Shown piece after piece: positions 21,978 to 31,581 of a DNA stretch of 64,000 nucleotides; the stretch's first letter is position 1; the number at the start of each line of letters is the position of its first letter. The translations under genes were made by a program, and so were the position numbers. Under the pieces are notes generated by a model. The model was not told where the DNA came from. It did no database searches and was given only the letters and a program-made list of their open reading frames with translations. Source of the DNA: an actinobacterium acMicro-4. Its GTDB lineage: Bacteria > Actinomycetota > Actinomycetes > Actinomycetales > Microbacteriaceae. The stretch is taken from contig JNSD01000002.1 of the NCBI GenBank assembly GCA_000754445.1, positions 1 to 64,000 of the forward strand, written 5' to 3'.

Positions 21978-22297
21978 GAGAAGAGCTGGAGCGAAGCCTG
22001 AAACGTGAAGCGGAATATGCCGAAAGTCACCAGGATGAGCCGATTCGTGAGGGAAGTATCGTCACCCATCGAGGGCAGCGCTCTCAGATGTTGTCGATTC
22101 GCATGTCCGAGGCAGAGTATTCAGCTCTGGAGAGGGTTGCTCTAGCCGAGGACATACCTATCTCGAGGCTTGCTCGCGAGTGGATTGCGGAGAAGCTAGC
22201 CACCGAGGGTTCTCCCAGAGACGTTGCCGAACTAGCTGACGCAGTGGCGGTGCTGGCGCAGCGGCTTTCTGCCCTTGCGTCAAGTCGCCCACAGTAG
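21974..22297 (+). CDS. Ribbon-helix-helix antitoxin-like protein
   Basis: SQMLSIRMSEAEYSALERVALAEDIPISRLAREWIAEKL (RHH pattern). SD aaggagg at about 21958-21964; GTG start at 21974 overlaps the toxin stop (GTGA). Confidence 0.65.
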   Translation: MREELERSLKREAEYAESHQDEPIREGSIVTHRGQRSQMLSIRMSEAEYSALERVALAEDIPISRLAREWIAEKLATEGSPRDVAELADAVAVLAQRLSALASSRPQ

Positions 22298-22349
22298 CGG
22301 GCCCCAGGATCGGAGACGATGCCAGAGCCCGCTGTTGTTGGTGGTTGCT

Positions 22350-22721
22350 TTAGAGAACAGCCAACGCGAAGGCCGCAATGATTCCGAGGCTGAAGACGAC
22401 CATGAGGGCCTGCGTCAGGTTGAGGAAAGTGCCGCTTCGCGAGATGTTCTGAGCAACTGCGCCGAGTTTGCTGAGCTTTCCGAGTTCCTCGACAACGCTG
22501 CGTGCCTCACGAATGATGGCAAATTGTGTCAAGATTCCGAGCGACCCCACTGTCACCAGGAATGCTGCAGCAAAGATGATGGAACCCTGGGACGCTTCAT
22601 CAGCGAATCCCATCACGGAGAGAGCAACGAGGACGGCGAGAGCCACCAACGAGTGAAACTGAGTTTTGATGAGTTGCGAGCGCTTGTCGTTCCAAAGCTC
22701 GACGAGGTCTTTTTCTGTCAT
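22350..22721 (-). CDS. Membrane protein of unknown function
   Basis: MTEKDLVELWNDKRSQLIKTQFHSLVALAVLVALSVMGFADEAS..., three to four hydrophobic segments. Confidence 0.65.
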   Translation of the reverse strand: MTEKDLVELWNDKRSQLIKTQFHSLVALAVLVALSVMGFADEASQGSIIFAAAFLVTVGSLGILTQFAIIREARSVVEELGKLSKLGAVAQNISRSGTFLNLTQALMVVFSLGIIAAFALAVL

Positions 22722-22877
22722 GACAGTCCTTTGGGGTGAAGTGTGCTGGCTGGTCCAACATGTCCCGACAATATCTCATGGGGGCTGAGAGTGTCCTGGC
22801 CCAAACTCCGGCCTCCCGGGTACTGCTGGATTGGGCGAGAGATGCACTCGGGCCACCGCCACTCGTAAACTGCAACT

Positions 22878-23762
22878 ATGGCGGTGTACAAGGTTCTGTT
22901 GTTCTATACCTTCACGCCCCTCGCCGACCCCGAAGCAATCCGGCTGTGGCAAAGGGATCTGTGCGAATCGTTGGGTCTCGGCGGGAGAATCCTGATTTCT
23001 CCGGGTGGCATCAACGGCACCGTCGGAGGGGAACTGGGGTCCGTCAAGAAGTATTGGCGCAAGACTCGCGAGTATGCACCGTTCAAGGACATTGATTTCA
23101 AGTGGAGCGAGGGCACGAGCCCCGATGATTTCCCTCGCCTCAAGGTTCGGGTCCGAGGTGAACTGGTGGGCTTCGGCGCCCCTGACGAGCTAGAAGTCAC
23201 TGCTGCGGGAGTGATGGGGGGAGGCATTCACCTGAAGCCCGAAGAGTTGCATCAGCTTGTCTTGGACAAGGAGGTCACGTTCTTTGATGGGCGCAACAAG
23301 TGGGAGGCGGACATCGGTCGCTTCAAGAACGCGGTCGTTCCCGATGTTGCGACCTCTCATGACTTCGCTCGTGAGCTCGACAGTGGGAAGTATGACCACC
23401 TCAAGGACAAGCCCGTTGTCACCTACTGCACCGGTGGGGTGAGGTGTGAGGTGCTCTCGGCCATGATGATTAAACGCGGGTTTAGAGAGGTCTATCAACT
23501 AGATGGCGGAATCGTCCGCTACGGGGAAGCGTTTGGCGATTCTGGCCTCTGGGAGGGTTCCCTCTATATATTCGATAACCGCAAAGCGGTCACGTTCACC
23601 TCTGACGCGGCGGTAATCGGGGTGTGCTCTAGCTGTGGTGAACCATCATCGCGGATGGAGAACTGCGCTGATCTGGCATGCCGTCAACAATTGGTGGTCT
23701 GTGGCGTATGCGCCGAGGGCACGGTGAACTGTCACGACCACACGCGCACGCTTCGCACCTAA
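22878..23762 (+). CDS. trhO: Rhodanese-related tRNA uridine hydroxylase (TrhO/YceA family)
   Basis: [46 protein letters not shown] (catalytic Cys), [13 protein letters not shown]-terminal Cys-rich region. Confidence 0.93.
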   Translation: MAVYKVLLFYTFTPLADPEAIRLWQRDLCESLGLGGRILISPGGINGTVGGELGSVKKYWRKTREYAPFKDIDFKWSEGTSPDDFPRLKVRVRGELVGFGAPDELEVTAAGVMGGGIHLKPEELHQLVLDKEVTFFDGRNKWEADIGRFKNAVVPDVATSHDFARELDSGKYDHLKDKPVVTYCTGGVRCEVLSAMMIKRGFREVYQLDGGIVRYGEAFGDSGLWEGSLYIFDNRKAVTFTSDAAVIGVCSSCGEPSSRMENCADLACRQQLVVCGVCAEGTVNCHDHTRTLRT

Positions 23763-23949
23763 GCGGGTTGAATCGCGCTCTCGCACGGCCGCACTGCCTC
23801 GACAGACGCCAGGTTCAAAAACGGCAACGCCACAGATTCTGAGTCCGACCAGGAGAACGAAGCCAAGGATGACTAACCCGATGTCAGCAAGAGGTATGCC
23901 TGAATTTAGGGTGTGCGATGGTGGTGTTTCTTGGGTTTGGCTGAGTTGA

Positions 23950-25761
23950 TTACTCGAGGAGCGCACCGAGCTCGAGCCAGCGTGTTTCCAGGGCAGACTT
24001 GTCGTTTTCTAGGCTGGATCGCTCCGAGGCCAGAGGGCCCATGGTGTCGTAATCATCGGGTGCCACGGCCAGCAACGCGACGTCCAAGGCCGCAAGCTTC
24101 TGGTCGATGTTGCCCATTTTGGTCTGGAGGGAGTTGAGTTCTTTTTCGGCCAGACGCCGTTCTTTGCTTCCTGCGCGCAGCGCGGACGCCACGTTGGCCT
24201 GTGAGGTGGGGGATGTTCCCGGGGCTTCGAGAGTGATGTGGGTGAGCGCTCGTGAATCCTTGGCCTTCTCGAGGGTGAGGTACTGATCGATTCCCCCTGG
24301 CATATGTCTAAACTCGCCCTCGATAATTGCGTACTGCTGATCGGTGACTCTCTCCAGGAGGTAACGGTCGTGGGAGACGACAATTAATGTGCCAGGCCAC
24401 GTATCCAGCAGGTCCTCCATCGCTCGCAACATGTCGGTGTCGAGGTCGTTGGTGGGTTCATCTAGCAACAGGACGTTGGGTTCCCTGAGGAGCTCGAGGA
24501 GGAACTGGAGACGGCGTTTCTGACCACCGCTCAACTCGAAGACTCTCGCTGAGAGGTGCGCAGAGCTAAAGCCGAGCCGCTCGAGTAGTTGGCCAGGCGT
24601 TACTTCGACCCCTCCTGCTCTGTAACTCGTCTTGTGCCTGGCGATGACCTCGCTGACGCGGTCATTGGCTACCTCGTCGAGTGTGGCAAGCCGCTGATCC
24701 AACAAACTCAAGTTCACCGTGGAGCCTCGGCTGATTCTTCCGGTCGTCGGGGACTGGGACCCGCTAAGGAGCGCCAGCAGAGTGGATTTGCCGGCACCGT
24801 TGGCGCCCAGGATGCCGGTGCGCTCGCCAGGCGCTAGGCGCCAGGTGAGTGGCTTGAGAATTACGGTGTCGCCAAAGCTCACGGAGACCTCGTCCAGCTC
24901 AATGACCTTCTTGCCTAGTCGCGTGGTCGAGAGCTGGCTGAGTGTTACAGGATCCCGTATTTCTGGAACGTCGCTGATGAGTGCCTGGGCGGCCTCGATT
25001 CGAAACTTGGGCTTAGCCGTCCTCGCGGGGGCGCCGCGGCGAAGCCACGCAAGTTCTTTCTTGAGGAGGTTCTGACGTTTTGCCTCCGAGACCTGGGAGC
25101 TGCGATCTCGCTCCACCCGTTGGAGAATATAGGCGGCATAGCCACCCTCGTAAATATCCATGGTGGTGTCGTGTACTTCCCACGTCATTTCGGTGGCCGC
25201 GTCGAGGAACCAGCGATCGTGTGTGACCACGACGAGAGCTCCACTGCCCACCGGCCAGCGCCGGTTCAGGTGATCGGCTAGCCATGCAACACCGGTGACA
25301 TCCAAATGGTTGGTGGGCTCGTCCAAGAAAATGACATCCCAGTCTTGAACCAGCAGAGCGGCGAGTGACACTCGCCGACTTTGGCCACCGCTGAGGTCGC
25401 CGATTTTTCCTGACCACGGAACATCAGAGAGTAGTCCCGTGATGACGTCGCGAACGCGAGCGTCACCGGCCCACTCATGCTCTTCTCGCTCGCCGACCAC
25501 CACTGTTTTCACGAGGTGCTCTGGGGGATAGAGGTCGGTTTGGTCGAGCATGCCCACTCGAACGCCACCGCGGAGAATCACCTCACCAGAATCAGGAGCC
25601 AATCGCCTCGCCAGAAGTCGAATCAGGCTTGATTTACCCTCGCCATTTCTTCCCACAACGCCAATGCGGTCACCGTCGTTGATGCCAACAGTGAGAGACT
25701 CGAGAACGACTTTGGTGGGGAATTCCAGGTGAAGGTTATTGGCGCCGAGTAAATGTCCCAC
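23950..25761 (-). CDS. ABC-F family ATP-binding protein (Uup-like)
   Basis: Two ABC cassettes: GVVGRNGEGKSSLIRLLA/LSGGQSRRVSLAALL/VIFLDEPTNHLD and GILGANGAGKSTLLALLSG/LSGGQKRRLQFLLE/LLLDEPTNDLD; no TM domain. Confidence 0.93.
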   Translation of the reverse strand: MGHLLGANNLHLEFPTKVVLESLTVGINDGDRIGVVGRNGEGKSSLIRLLARRLAPDSGEVILRGGVRVGMLDQTDLYPPEHLVKTVVVGEREEHEWAGDARVRDVITGLLSDVPWSGKIGDLSGGQSRRVSLAALLVQDWDVIFLDEPTNHLDVTGVAWLADHLNRRWPVGSGALVVVTHDRWFLDAATEMTWEVHDTTMDIYEGGYAAYILQRVERDRSSQVSEAKRQNLLKKELAWLRRGAPARTAKPKFRIEAAQALISDVPEIRDPVTLSQLSTTRLGKKVIELDEVSVSFGDTVILKPLTWRLAPGERTGILGANGAGKSTLLALLSGSQSPTTGRISRGSTVNLSLLDQRLATLDEVANDRVSEVIARHKTSYRAGGVEVTPGQLLERLGFSSAHLSARVFELSGGQKRRLQFLLELLREPNVLLLDEPTNDLDTDMLRAMEDLLDTWPGTLIVVSHDRYLLERVTDQQYAIIEGEFRHMPGGIDQYLTLEKAKDSRALTHITLEAPGTSPTSQANVASALRAGSKERRLAEKELNSLQTKMGNIDQKLAALDVALLAVAPDDYDTMGPLASERSSLENDKSALETRWLELGALLE

Positions 25762-25801
25762 TGCTTGAGCCTAGCCCTGGCACGGGAGGCGCCCGGTCGA
25801 C

Positions 25802-26308
25802 CTAGGAGGACTTGGCGAGTTTCTTGGGACTCGCGGGCTGGTGAGCGTTTTCGGCGTGCCGGGTTATGAGAATTGCTAGCACCAGAGCGACGACTATTCC
25901 GCCGTTGACAATCAGCTCGATAATCCCTCGGTCGAATGCTTCTGCCGTCTTTCCCGTGGAGAGCGTGAGCGAGGAACCTACCGACAATATGTGTCGGACC
26001 GAGGCGATGACACCGATGATGAGGAAGCGGCTGAGTTGGTAGAAGCCGTTGCTGAACCTGGCGATGACTGTGCGGGCGATTTCCAAGATGATGACCACAA
26101 ACAAAATGTCGTTGACTGCCTGCAACATCCCAGTGGGGAAGAAGGGTGTCGTCGTCGCGAGTCGCACCACGGCGAACACCAGTGCGCCAAGAGCTACCAC
26201 GAACAAAAGAACAGTCAAGACGACGTGGAAGACGTCCTCCGCCATGTCAAGAACCTTGGCGGGTATCATCGGTGCTTCTTCACTGCCCCGTGCAGAGTTG
26301 CTGGCCAT
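25802..26308 (-). CDS. PsiE-like membrane protein (phosphate-starvation-inducible PsiE family)
   Basis: VFHVVLTVLLFVVALGALVFAVVRLA...NDILFVVIILEIARTV...FLIIGVIASVRHIL pattern. Confidence 0.7.
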   Translation of the reverse strand: MASNSARGSEEAPMIPAKVLDMAEDVFHVVLTVLLFVVALGALVFAVVRLATTTPFFPTGMLQAVNDILFVVIILEIARTVIARFSNGFYQLSRFLIIGVIASVRHILSVGSSLTLSTGKTAEAFDRGIIELIVNGGIVVALVLAILITRHAENAHQPASPKKLAKSS

Positions 26309-26417
26309 GGAGTCCTCGTTTCTGGTCTGAGTCTAGTGTGGACCCAAGTAGCCCAAAGCGATAGAGGTGCCCTCGGCGCGTAGTCCAGCTCATTGTTGAC
26401 GGCCTTCGGTAGTTTCG

Positions 26418-27350
26418 TTGGTGAGCGAGGAAGCAGGGGTGAGGGTGGAGAGAATTGGTGGGCTCCTGCGTGCACTTGGCAATCTTGCTCGGGGCGTGGC
26501 CATCGGCGTGGCCGAGATTATCCCCGGTGTCTCTGGCGGGACTGTTGCTCTCATTGTCGGTGTGTACCAGAGCCTCATTGGCGCGGCCTCCCACGTGGTC
26601 CGCTCCTTCACACTGGCTCTCTCCGCCCATGGCCGGCGACGCATGTCCAGCGAGATCGCCCACATTCGGTTTGTGATTGTCGCGCCGGTTCTTGTGGGGA
26701 TGGTTGCTGGCATCTTTGTAGGAGCTGCGCTGCTGGAACCTGTCATTGTTGCTCACCCCGTTGAGACGAGGGCGGTGTTTGCAGGGCTGATACTTGCCTC
26801 GCTCTGGGTTCCGATCACGATGGTCGGCTCGGGGTGGAATCTGCGCATGATGGCACTGGCAGCACTCGGGGCCACCGCGAGTTTTCTCTTCACCGGCCTT
26901 CCGGTGTTGGCCGGCGCCTCTGACTCACTGTGGTGGGTTGCCCCTGCAGCGGCGATAGCGGTTTGTGCTCTTGTTCTGCCCGGCGTCTCTGGATCGTTCC
27001 TGTTGGTGACACTCGGGATGTATGAGCCAACGCTCGCCGCGGTGAACGATCGGGACTTTGGGTATCTGGGGGTTTTTGTCCTTGGCGCGATCATTGGTCT
27101 GTCGGCTTTTGTGGGCATGCTGCAGTGGCTGCTCGAACACCGCAGAGTTCTCACCTTGGTCGTCATGACTGGTTTGATGGCGGGGTCGTTGCGAGCACTG
27201 TGGCCATGGCAGGGGGAGAACCGGGAGCTTCTCGCCATGCCGGAGGGTGGTCTGGTGATGTGGGGCTGGAGCGTCGTGGCGGGGCTCGTCGTCGTTGTCG
27301 TTATTGCTCTGGAAAGGTTCCTGCAAGCTCGCGTTAACCCACAAGAGTGA
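26418..27350 (+). CDS. DUF368 membrane protein (PopT-like polyprenyl-phosphate transporter)
   Basis: GVAIGVAEIIPGVSGGTVALIVGVYQSLIGA; second half LVLPGVSGSFLLVTLGMYEPTLAAVNDRD (duplicated PGVSG motif). Confidence 0.88.
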   Translation: MVSEEAGVRVERIGGLLRALGNLARGVAIGVAEIIPGVSGGTVALIVGVYQSLIGAASHVVRSFTLALSAHGRRRMSSEIAHIRFVIVAPVLVGMVAGIFVGAALLEPVIVAHPVETRAVFAGLILASLWVPITMVGSGWNLRMMALAALGATASFLFTGLPVLAGASDSLWWVAPAAAIAVCALVLPGVSGSFLLVTLGMYEPTLAAVNDRDFGYLGVFVLGAIIGLSAFVGMLQWLLEHRRVLTLVVMTGLMAGSLRALWPWQGENRELLAMPEGGLVMWGWSVVAGLVVVVVIALERFLQARVNPQE

Positions 27351-27361
27351 CTGTAAGTCAC

Positions 27362-27763
27362 ATGTCTACCCCCACTGTTTTGTTTGTCTGCGTTCACAAC
27401 GCTGGTCGCTCACAGATGGCCGCCGGTTACCTTCGTCAGCTCGCAGGCGATCGGGTAACAGTTCTCTCAGCAGGCTCCGCGCCGGCAGATTCGTTGAACC
27501 CGGCCGCTGTTGCAGTCATGGCCGAAGAGGGCATTGATATCGCCAGCGAAGTGCCCCGACTGTTGAGCGTGGACTCTGTGAAAGCCAGTGACGTTGTCAT
27601 CACCATGGGGTGTGGCGATGCGTGCCCAGTCTTCCCGGGCAAGCGCTATGAGGATTGGGAGCTAGAAGACCCAGCAGGACAAGATCTCGATCGGGTTCGT
27701 GACATCAGAGACGATATTCGCCGGCGTATTGAAAAGCTTCTGGAGGGGTTGCTGGTTCCCTAA
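27362..27763 (+). CDS. arsC: Low-MW phosphatase-type arsenate reductase
   Basis: VLFVCVHNAGRSQMAAGYL (CX5R), VVITMGCGDACPVFPGKRYEDWELEDPAGQ. Confidence 0.87.
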   Translation: MSTPTVLFVCVHNAGRSQMAAGYLRQLAGDRVTVLSAGSAPADSLNPAAVAVMAEEGIDIASEVPRLLSVDSVKASDVVITMGCGDACPVFPGKRYEDWELEDPAGQDLDRVRDIRDDIRRRIEKLLEGLLVP

Positions 27764-27788
27764 GCGGTCACCATTCTAGGCTGGAGTG

Positions 27789-28541
27789 ATGAGCACACCG
27801 GGGTGGGCGTTGATCACAGGGGCTAGTAGCGGACTGGGGGCCGTGTACGCCAGGGCTCTTGCTGGCGCGGGGCACCCACTCGTCTTGGTCGCCCGGGACA
27901 CGACACGACTAGAGAGTCTTGCCACTGCCATCTCCCGGGAGTGGGGCGTTTTGACCACCGTGCTCCCAGCAGATCTTCACCTCGATGCCGATCGCCGACG
28001 TGTGGCGGAGCGTCTCAGGGATTCGCGGTACCCCGTTGACGTGCTCATCAACAATGCCGGCTACGGGATTAGCGGGAACCTGGCTGATAGCGATGAGCGG
28101 GAGGAAACCAATCACCTGGCCATCCACGTCACTGCGCCTCTCGAACTCACCAAAGCGGCGCTTCCTGGAATGGTGGAGCGCGGCCACGGCAGGGTAGTAA
28201 TTGTCTCCAGCGTCGCTGGTTACCTTGCTAGGGGAACGTACTCAGCCCACAAGGCGTGGGGGCTATCCCTAGCTAGGTCTCTCAACGAGACCTATCGTCG
28301 CGACGGGGTCCATGTGAGTGCTGTGGCACCTGGGTTCACGAGAACCGAGTTCCATGAGCGCATGGGCATGAACGTGTCGGGGATTCCCCACTTCATGTGG
28401 TTGAGCGCTGAGGATGTGGTGGCGAGCAGTTTGCGCGCCGTTGAAGCGGGCAAGGCCGTGGTAATCCCCAGCCTTCGCTATCGCACTCTCGTTGGGATCG
28501 CACAGATTCTTCCCCGGCGACTCCACCAGGGTGGCGTCTAG
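27789..28541 (+). CDS. SDR family oxidoreductase
   Basis: ALITGASSGLGAVYARALAGAGHPLVLVAR; LINNAGYG; SSVAGYLARGTYSAHKAW (YxxxK). Confidence 0.92.
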   Translation: MSTPGWALITGASSGLGAVYARALAGAGHPLVLVARDTTRLESLATAISREWGVLTTVLPADLHLDADRRRVAERLRDSRYPVDVLINNAGYGISGNLADSDEREETNHLAIHVTAPLELTKAALPGMVERGHGRVVIVSSVAGYLARGTYSAHKAWGLSLARSLNETYRRDGVHVSAVAPGFTRTEFHERMGMNVSGIPHFMWLSAEDVVASSLRAVEAGKAVVIPSLRYRTLVGIAQILPRRLHQGGV

Positions 28542-29041
28542 GCGGGAATGAGGTCTGAGTCTTCTCGTAGAGAGACCTTCCACGCTACGAGTTTTTGGAC
28601 AGTCGGGCTAGCGTCACTCTCCAAGAGCTCCATCGCATCAGCCGGAACGCTGTAGTTGATGGCGACGAAAGCGCGAACGGTGTCATCGCTGTCTGTGGCA
28701 AGCGTGCGCAGAACGTCGCAGGGTGTTGCCTGATTGCGAGCCAGGCACGCTCGCACTCCGGGGTCCGGGTCCTTCGCAAGCGCTTCGTACACCTCGAGGG
28801 GCGCGTGGTACGACAGTGCGGCGCTCTCCCGAATTTTGGGGTTGGCGTCTGTGGATAGCCGACGAATACGCTCCACCTTGGACGTGGTGATGGCCGGAGA
28901 GAGAAATGCTGCCACCGGGTCGTCCCCGGCGAGGCGAGTTTCACCGGAGAGTTGCTGGCGCTGGGCGGTGGTGTTAAACCTGATGCACGACATGGCTTCA
29001 TGGTAGGGGGCGGGGTTGGCCTTTTCCGGCATTGACGCCAA
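28538..29041 (-). CDS. Leucine-rich-repeat-variant/HEAT-like repeat protein
   Basis: Helical repeats: LSTDANPKIRESAALSYHAPLEVYEALAKDPDPGVRACLARNQATPCDVLRTLATDSDDTVRAFVAINYSVP. Confidence 0.7.
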   Translation of the reverse strand: MASMPEKANPAPYHEAMSCIRFNTTAQRQQLSGETRLAGDDPVAAFLSPAITTSKVERIRRLSTDANPKIRESAALSYHAPLEVYEALAKDPDPGVRACLARNQATPCDVLRTLATDSDDTVRAFVAINYSVPADAMELLESDASPTVQKLVAWKVSLREDSDLIPA

Positions 29042-29094
29042 GAATTCCGCTGAGAAATGACTGACAATCGCGCTGCGACTCCTACACTGGGCTC

Positions 29095-29736
29095 ATGAGT
29101 CTTGACAATGACGTGAGTTCGAGGGTCTTCACTCTCGCCAACCTTGTCAGCGTCATTCGACTGATGGCCATCCCGGTGTTTCTCTATCTCGTTATTGAGG
29201 ACCGGTTACTGGCAGCGTTCATCCTTCTCGTGGCGGCAGTATTGACTGACTTCGTCGATGGCCTGATTGCAAGGCGGATGAATCAGATCACCCGCCTTGG
29301 CCAGTTCTTGGACCCCTTCGCGGACCGACTTTTCATTGCCGCCACTGTCGTGGCGCTCGCGATCCAAGGTGTCGTGCCGTGGTGGTTCGTTGTTGCCGTG
29401 ATGTTGCGAGACGCGCTCTTGGGTGTTGGTGGAATCGTCATGTCCCGCTTCGGCCACGGGACTTTGCCCGTGAAGTGGTGGGGGAAGGTCGCAACGTTTG
29501 GACTGCTCTTTGTTCTTCCCCTGTTTTTGTTGAGCGTGATGGTCACCGAACACGTCTCGACATCGGTCGGCCAAACGCTGATGGCGATTGCCTGGCCCAT
29601 CGCTGTTGTGGCAGTGGCGCTCTATTGGGTGGTCGGGTTTTCTTATCTTTTTGATGCGATTCGTCTCGCGAAAGAGGTGACTCGCGAGAGTGGTGAATCT
29701 TCCGATAGGGTGAATCCGTCTAACGAGGGAGTGTGA
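29095..29736 (+). CDS. pgsA: CDP-alcohol phosphatidyltransferase (PgsA-like)
   Basis: DFVDGLIARRMNQITRLGQFLDPFADRL (DGX2ARX8GX3DX3D). Confidence 0.9.
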   Translation: MSLDNDVSSRVFTLANLVSVIRLMAIPVFLYLVIEDRLLAAFILLVAAVLTDFVDGLIARRMNQITRLGQFLDPFADRLFIAATVVALAIQGVVPWWFVVAVMLRDALLGVGGIVMSRFGHGTLPVKWWGKVATFGLLFVLPLFLLSVMVTEHVSTSVGQTLMAIAWPIAVVAVALYWVVGFSYLFDAIRLAKEVTRESGESSDRVNPSNEGV

Positions 29737-30203
29737 TGAGCGAGACACCCAAGGGCCCGGAAAATCCGGGGCTTCCCGACCAGACAGAGAAGTTTGGTCC
29801 GGATTTCCAGCAGAAGCTGCAGAACCTGGAATCTGGTGTGTCCCTCGAAGAACAGGAAGTCATCGATGCACTTCCGTCGGGATCAGCGCTCCTTATCGTT
29901 CGTAAAGGTCCCAATGCTGGGGCCCGATTCCTTCTTGACCAGGACTCCACAGTCGCGGGCCGCCATCCCGCCGCAGACATCTTCCTTGACGACGTGACCG
30001 TGTCTCGTCGTCACGCCGAGTTCGTCCGGCGCGGCACAGCTTTTGAAGTCAAAGACATGGGCTCTCTCAATGGCACGTACTTCGATGGCGTGCTTATTGA
30101 CCAGGCGCTTTTGCACGATGGGGCCGAGGTCCAGGTCGGCAAGTTCCGCATGACGTTCTTTCCCTCGCGCAGTGATGGTGATGGAACGAGGGCGGCGCAG
30201 TGA
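29733..30203 (+). CDS. garA: FHA domain protein, GarA/OdhI homologue
   Basis: SALLIVRKGPNAGARFLLDQDSTVAGRHPAADIFLDDVTVSRRHAEF...GSLNGTYFDG...VQVGKFRMTF, nearly co-linear with GarA. Confidence 0.88.
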   Translation: MMSETPKGPENPGLPDQTEKFGPDFQQKLQNLESGVSLEEQEVIDALPSGSALLIVRKGPNAGARFLLDQDSTVAGRHPAADIFLDDVTVSRRHAEFVRRGTAFEVKDMGSLNGTYFDGVLIDQALLHDGAEVQVGKFRMTFFPSRSDGDGTRAAQ

Positions 30204-30907
30204 GTGTTGCACGCTCGTCGGTTGACGTTGCTTCCACCCCCCGGAAGTCATTGCTCTCGATTGGGCAAGTCTTGGCCAAACTCACTCCAGAGTTCCCCGA
30301 ACTTTCTCCCTCGAAGCTTCGGTTCCTCGAAGACCGCGAGCTGATTGCTCCTAGTCGGACCCCTGCTGGGTACCGAACCTATTCGAGCGAGGATGTCGAA
30401 CGCCTGCGTTTCGTTCTGACCCTCCAGCGTGACCAGTACCTGCCTTTGAAAGTGATAAAGGCGTACCTTGATGATCGCGACGCGGGGAAGAACCCTTCGT
30501 TGCCCGTGGCCAACGGTCTGAATGGCGCTTCGATGGGCGATGACCAGGCCCGCTACACGAAGGCAGAAATCATCGAAGCGGCTAAGGCATCAGCTGGGCT
30601 TCTTGAGGGCGCGGTGACTGCCGGTCTCATTCAACCCAAGAAGGTCTATAGCGGGTCTGACCTGGTAGTTCTCACCTCTATCGTTGAGGCATCAAGCTTT
30701 GGCCTTGAACCCCGGCACCTGAGGGGGATGCGCCTGGCCGTTGACCGTGAAGTTGGGTTGATTTCCCAGGCTGTCAACGCTGCCAACGGGCCAACTCGTG
30801 CGATGTCTCCTTCGGAGTTGCGCGACAAGGGACGCGAGCTGTCGGGAATCTTAACGACTCTTCGGAGTGTGCTGACTCACGATGCGCTCAATCGGCTAGA
30901 GTCATAA
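30200..30907 (+). CDS. ftsR: MerR family regulator (FtsR/Rv1828-like)
   Basis: LSIGQVLAKLTPEFPELSPSKLRFLEDRELIAPSRTPAGYRTYSSEDVERLRFVLTLQRD; follows the garA-like gene as in Rv1827-Rv1828. Confidence 0.85.
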   Translation: MSVARSSVDVASTPRKSLLSIGQVLAKLTPEFPELSPSKLRFLEDRELIAPSRTPAGYRTYSSEDVERLRFVLTLQRDQYLPLKVIKAYLDDRDAGKNPSLPVANGLNGASMGDDQARYTKAEIIEAAKASAGLLEGAVTAGLIQPKKVYSGSDLVVLTSIVEASSFGLEPRHLRGMRLAVDREVGLISQAVNAANGPTRAMSPSELRDKGRELSGILTTLRSVLTHDALNRLES

Positions 30908-31006
30908 CTCTTCCCACGACACGCCCAGCGGCGTTGATGTTGCCGTCGAAGCAATTGGCCTTGGTGCCGGTATCGTGAGCAAGTGCCCTTAGAGGTCAAG
31001 TTGAAG

Positions 31007-31573
31007 ATGAAGGTTGGGCGACACATGGATTCCTCCGACAACACCACGGAGCGCTACGCCAAGGATTTGCTGTTTACCGACGGCATGCCTGTCATCACCG
31101 AGGAGCAGGGTTACCGGGGTCAGATTGCAGCTACCGCCGCCGGAATCACTTACCGCCAGCTGGATTACTGGGCGCGTACCGGATTGGTGGAACCCACTGT
31201 TCAGAGCGCGCAGGGGTCGGGTAGTCAGCGGCTGTATGGGTTCCGCGACATTTTGGTTTTGAAGCTCGTGAAGCGCCTTCTCGATACAGGTATCTCGCTG
31301 CAGCAGATTCGCGTTGCTGTTGACCAACTGCGCGCTTCGGGAATCAATGATCTTGCCCAGACGACCCTGATGAGCGATGGCGCCAGCGTGTACCTCTGCA
31401 CCTCCAACGACGAGGTCATCGACCTCGTCAGCCGCGGCCAAGGGGTCTTCGGCATTGCCGTGGGCAAGGTCCTTCGCGAAGTAGAGTCTTCCCTCGTCTC
31501 CGTCGAGGTCAGCGAAGCGGGATCGGACCCGCGTGATGAGCTGGCAAAGCGTCGTAACCAGCGCGCTAGCTAG
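31007..31573 (+). CDS. MerR family regulator (Rv1830-like)
   Basis: GITYRQLDYWARTGLVEPTVQSAQGSGSQRLYGFRDILVLKLVKRLLDTGISLQQIRVAV. Confidence 0.87.
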   Translation: MKVGRHMDSSDNTTERYAKDLLFTDGMPVITEEQGYRGQIAATAAGITYRQLDYWARTGLVEPTVQSAQGSGSQRLYGFRDILVLKLVKRLLDTGISLQQIRVAVDQLRASGINDLAQTTLMSDGASVYLCTSNDEVIDLVSRGQGVFGIAVGKVLREVESSLVSVEVSEAGSDPRDELAKRRNQRAS

Positions 31574-31581
31574 AGCTCGGT

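Noticed and set aside
23805-23825. 'caggttcaaa' as a possible tRNA-Pro attR duplicate
   Set aside because: Only about 10 bp shared with the tRNA T-arm; expected by chance.
23646-23966. 106-aa minus-strand ORF with one TM-like segment between trhO and the ABC-F gene
   Set aside because: Overlaps the 3' end of trhO and the end of the ABC-F gene; one hydrophobic stretch only, insufficient evidence of coding.
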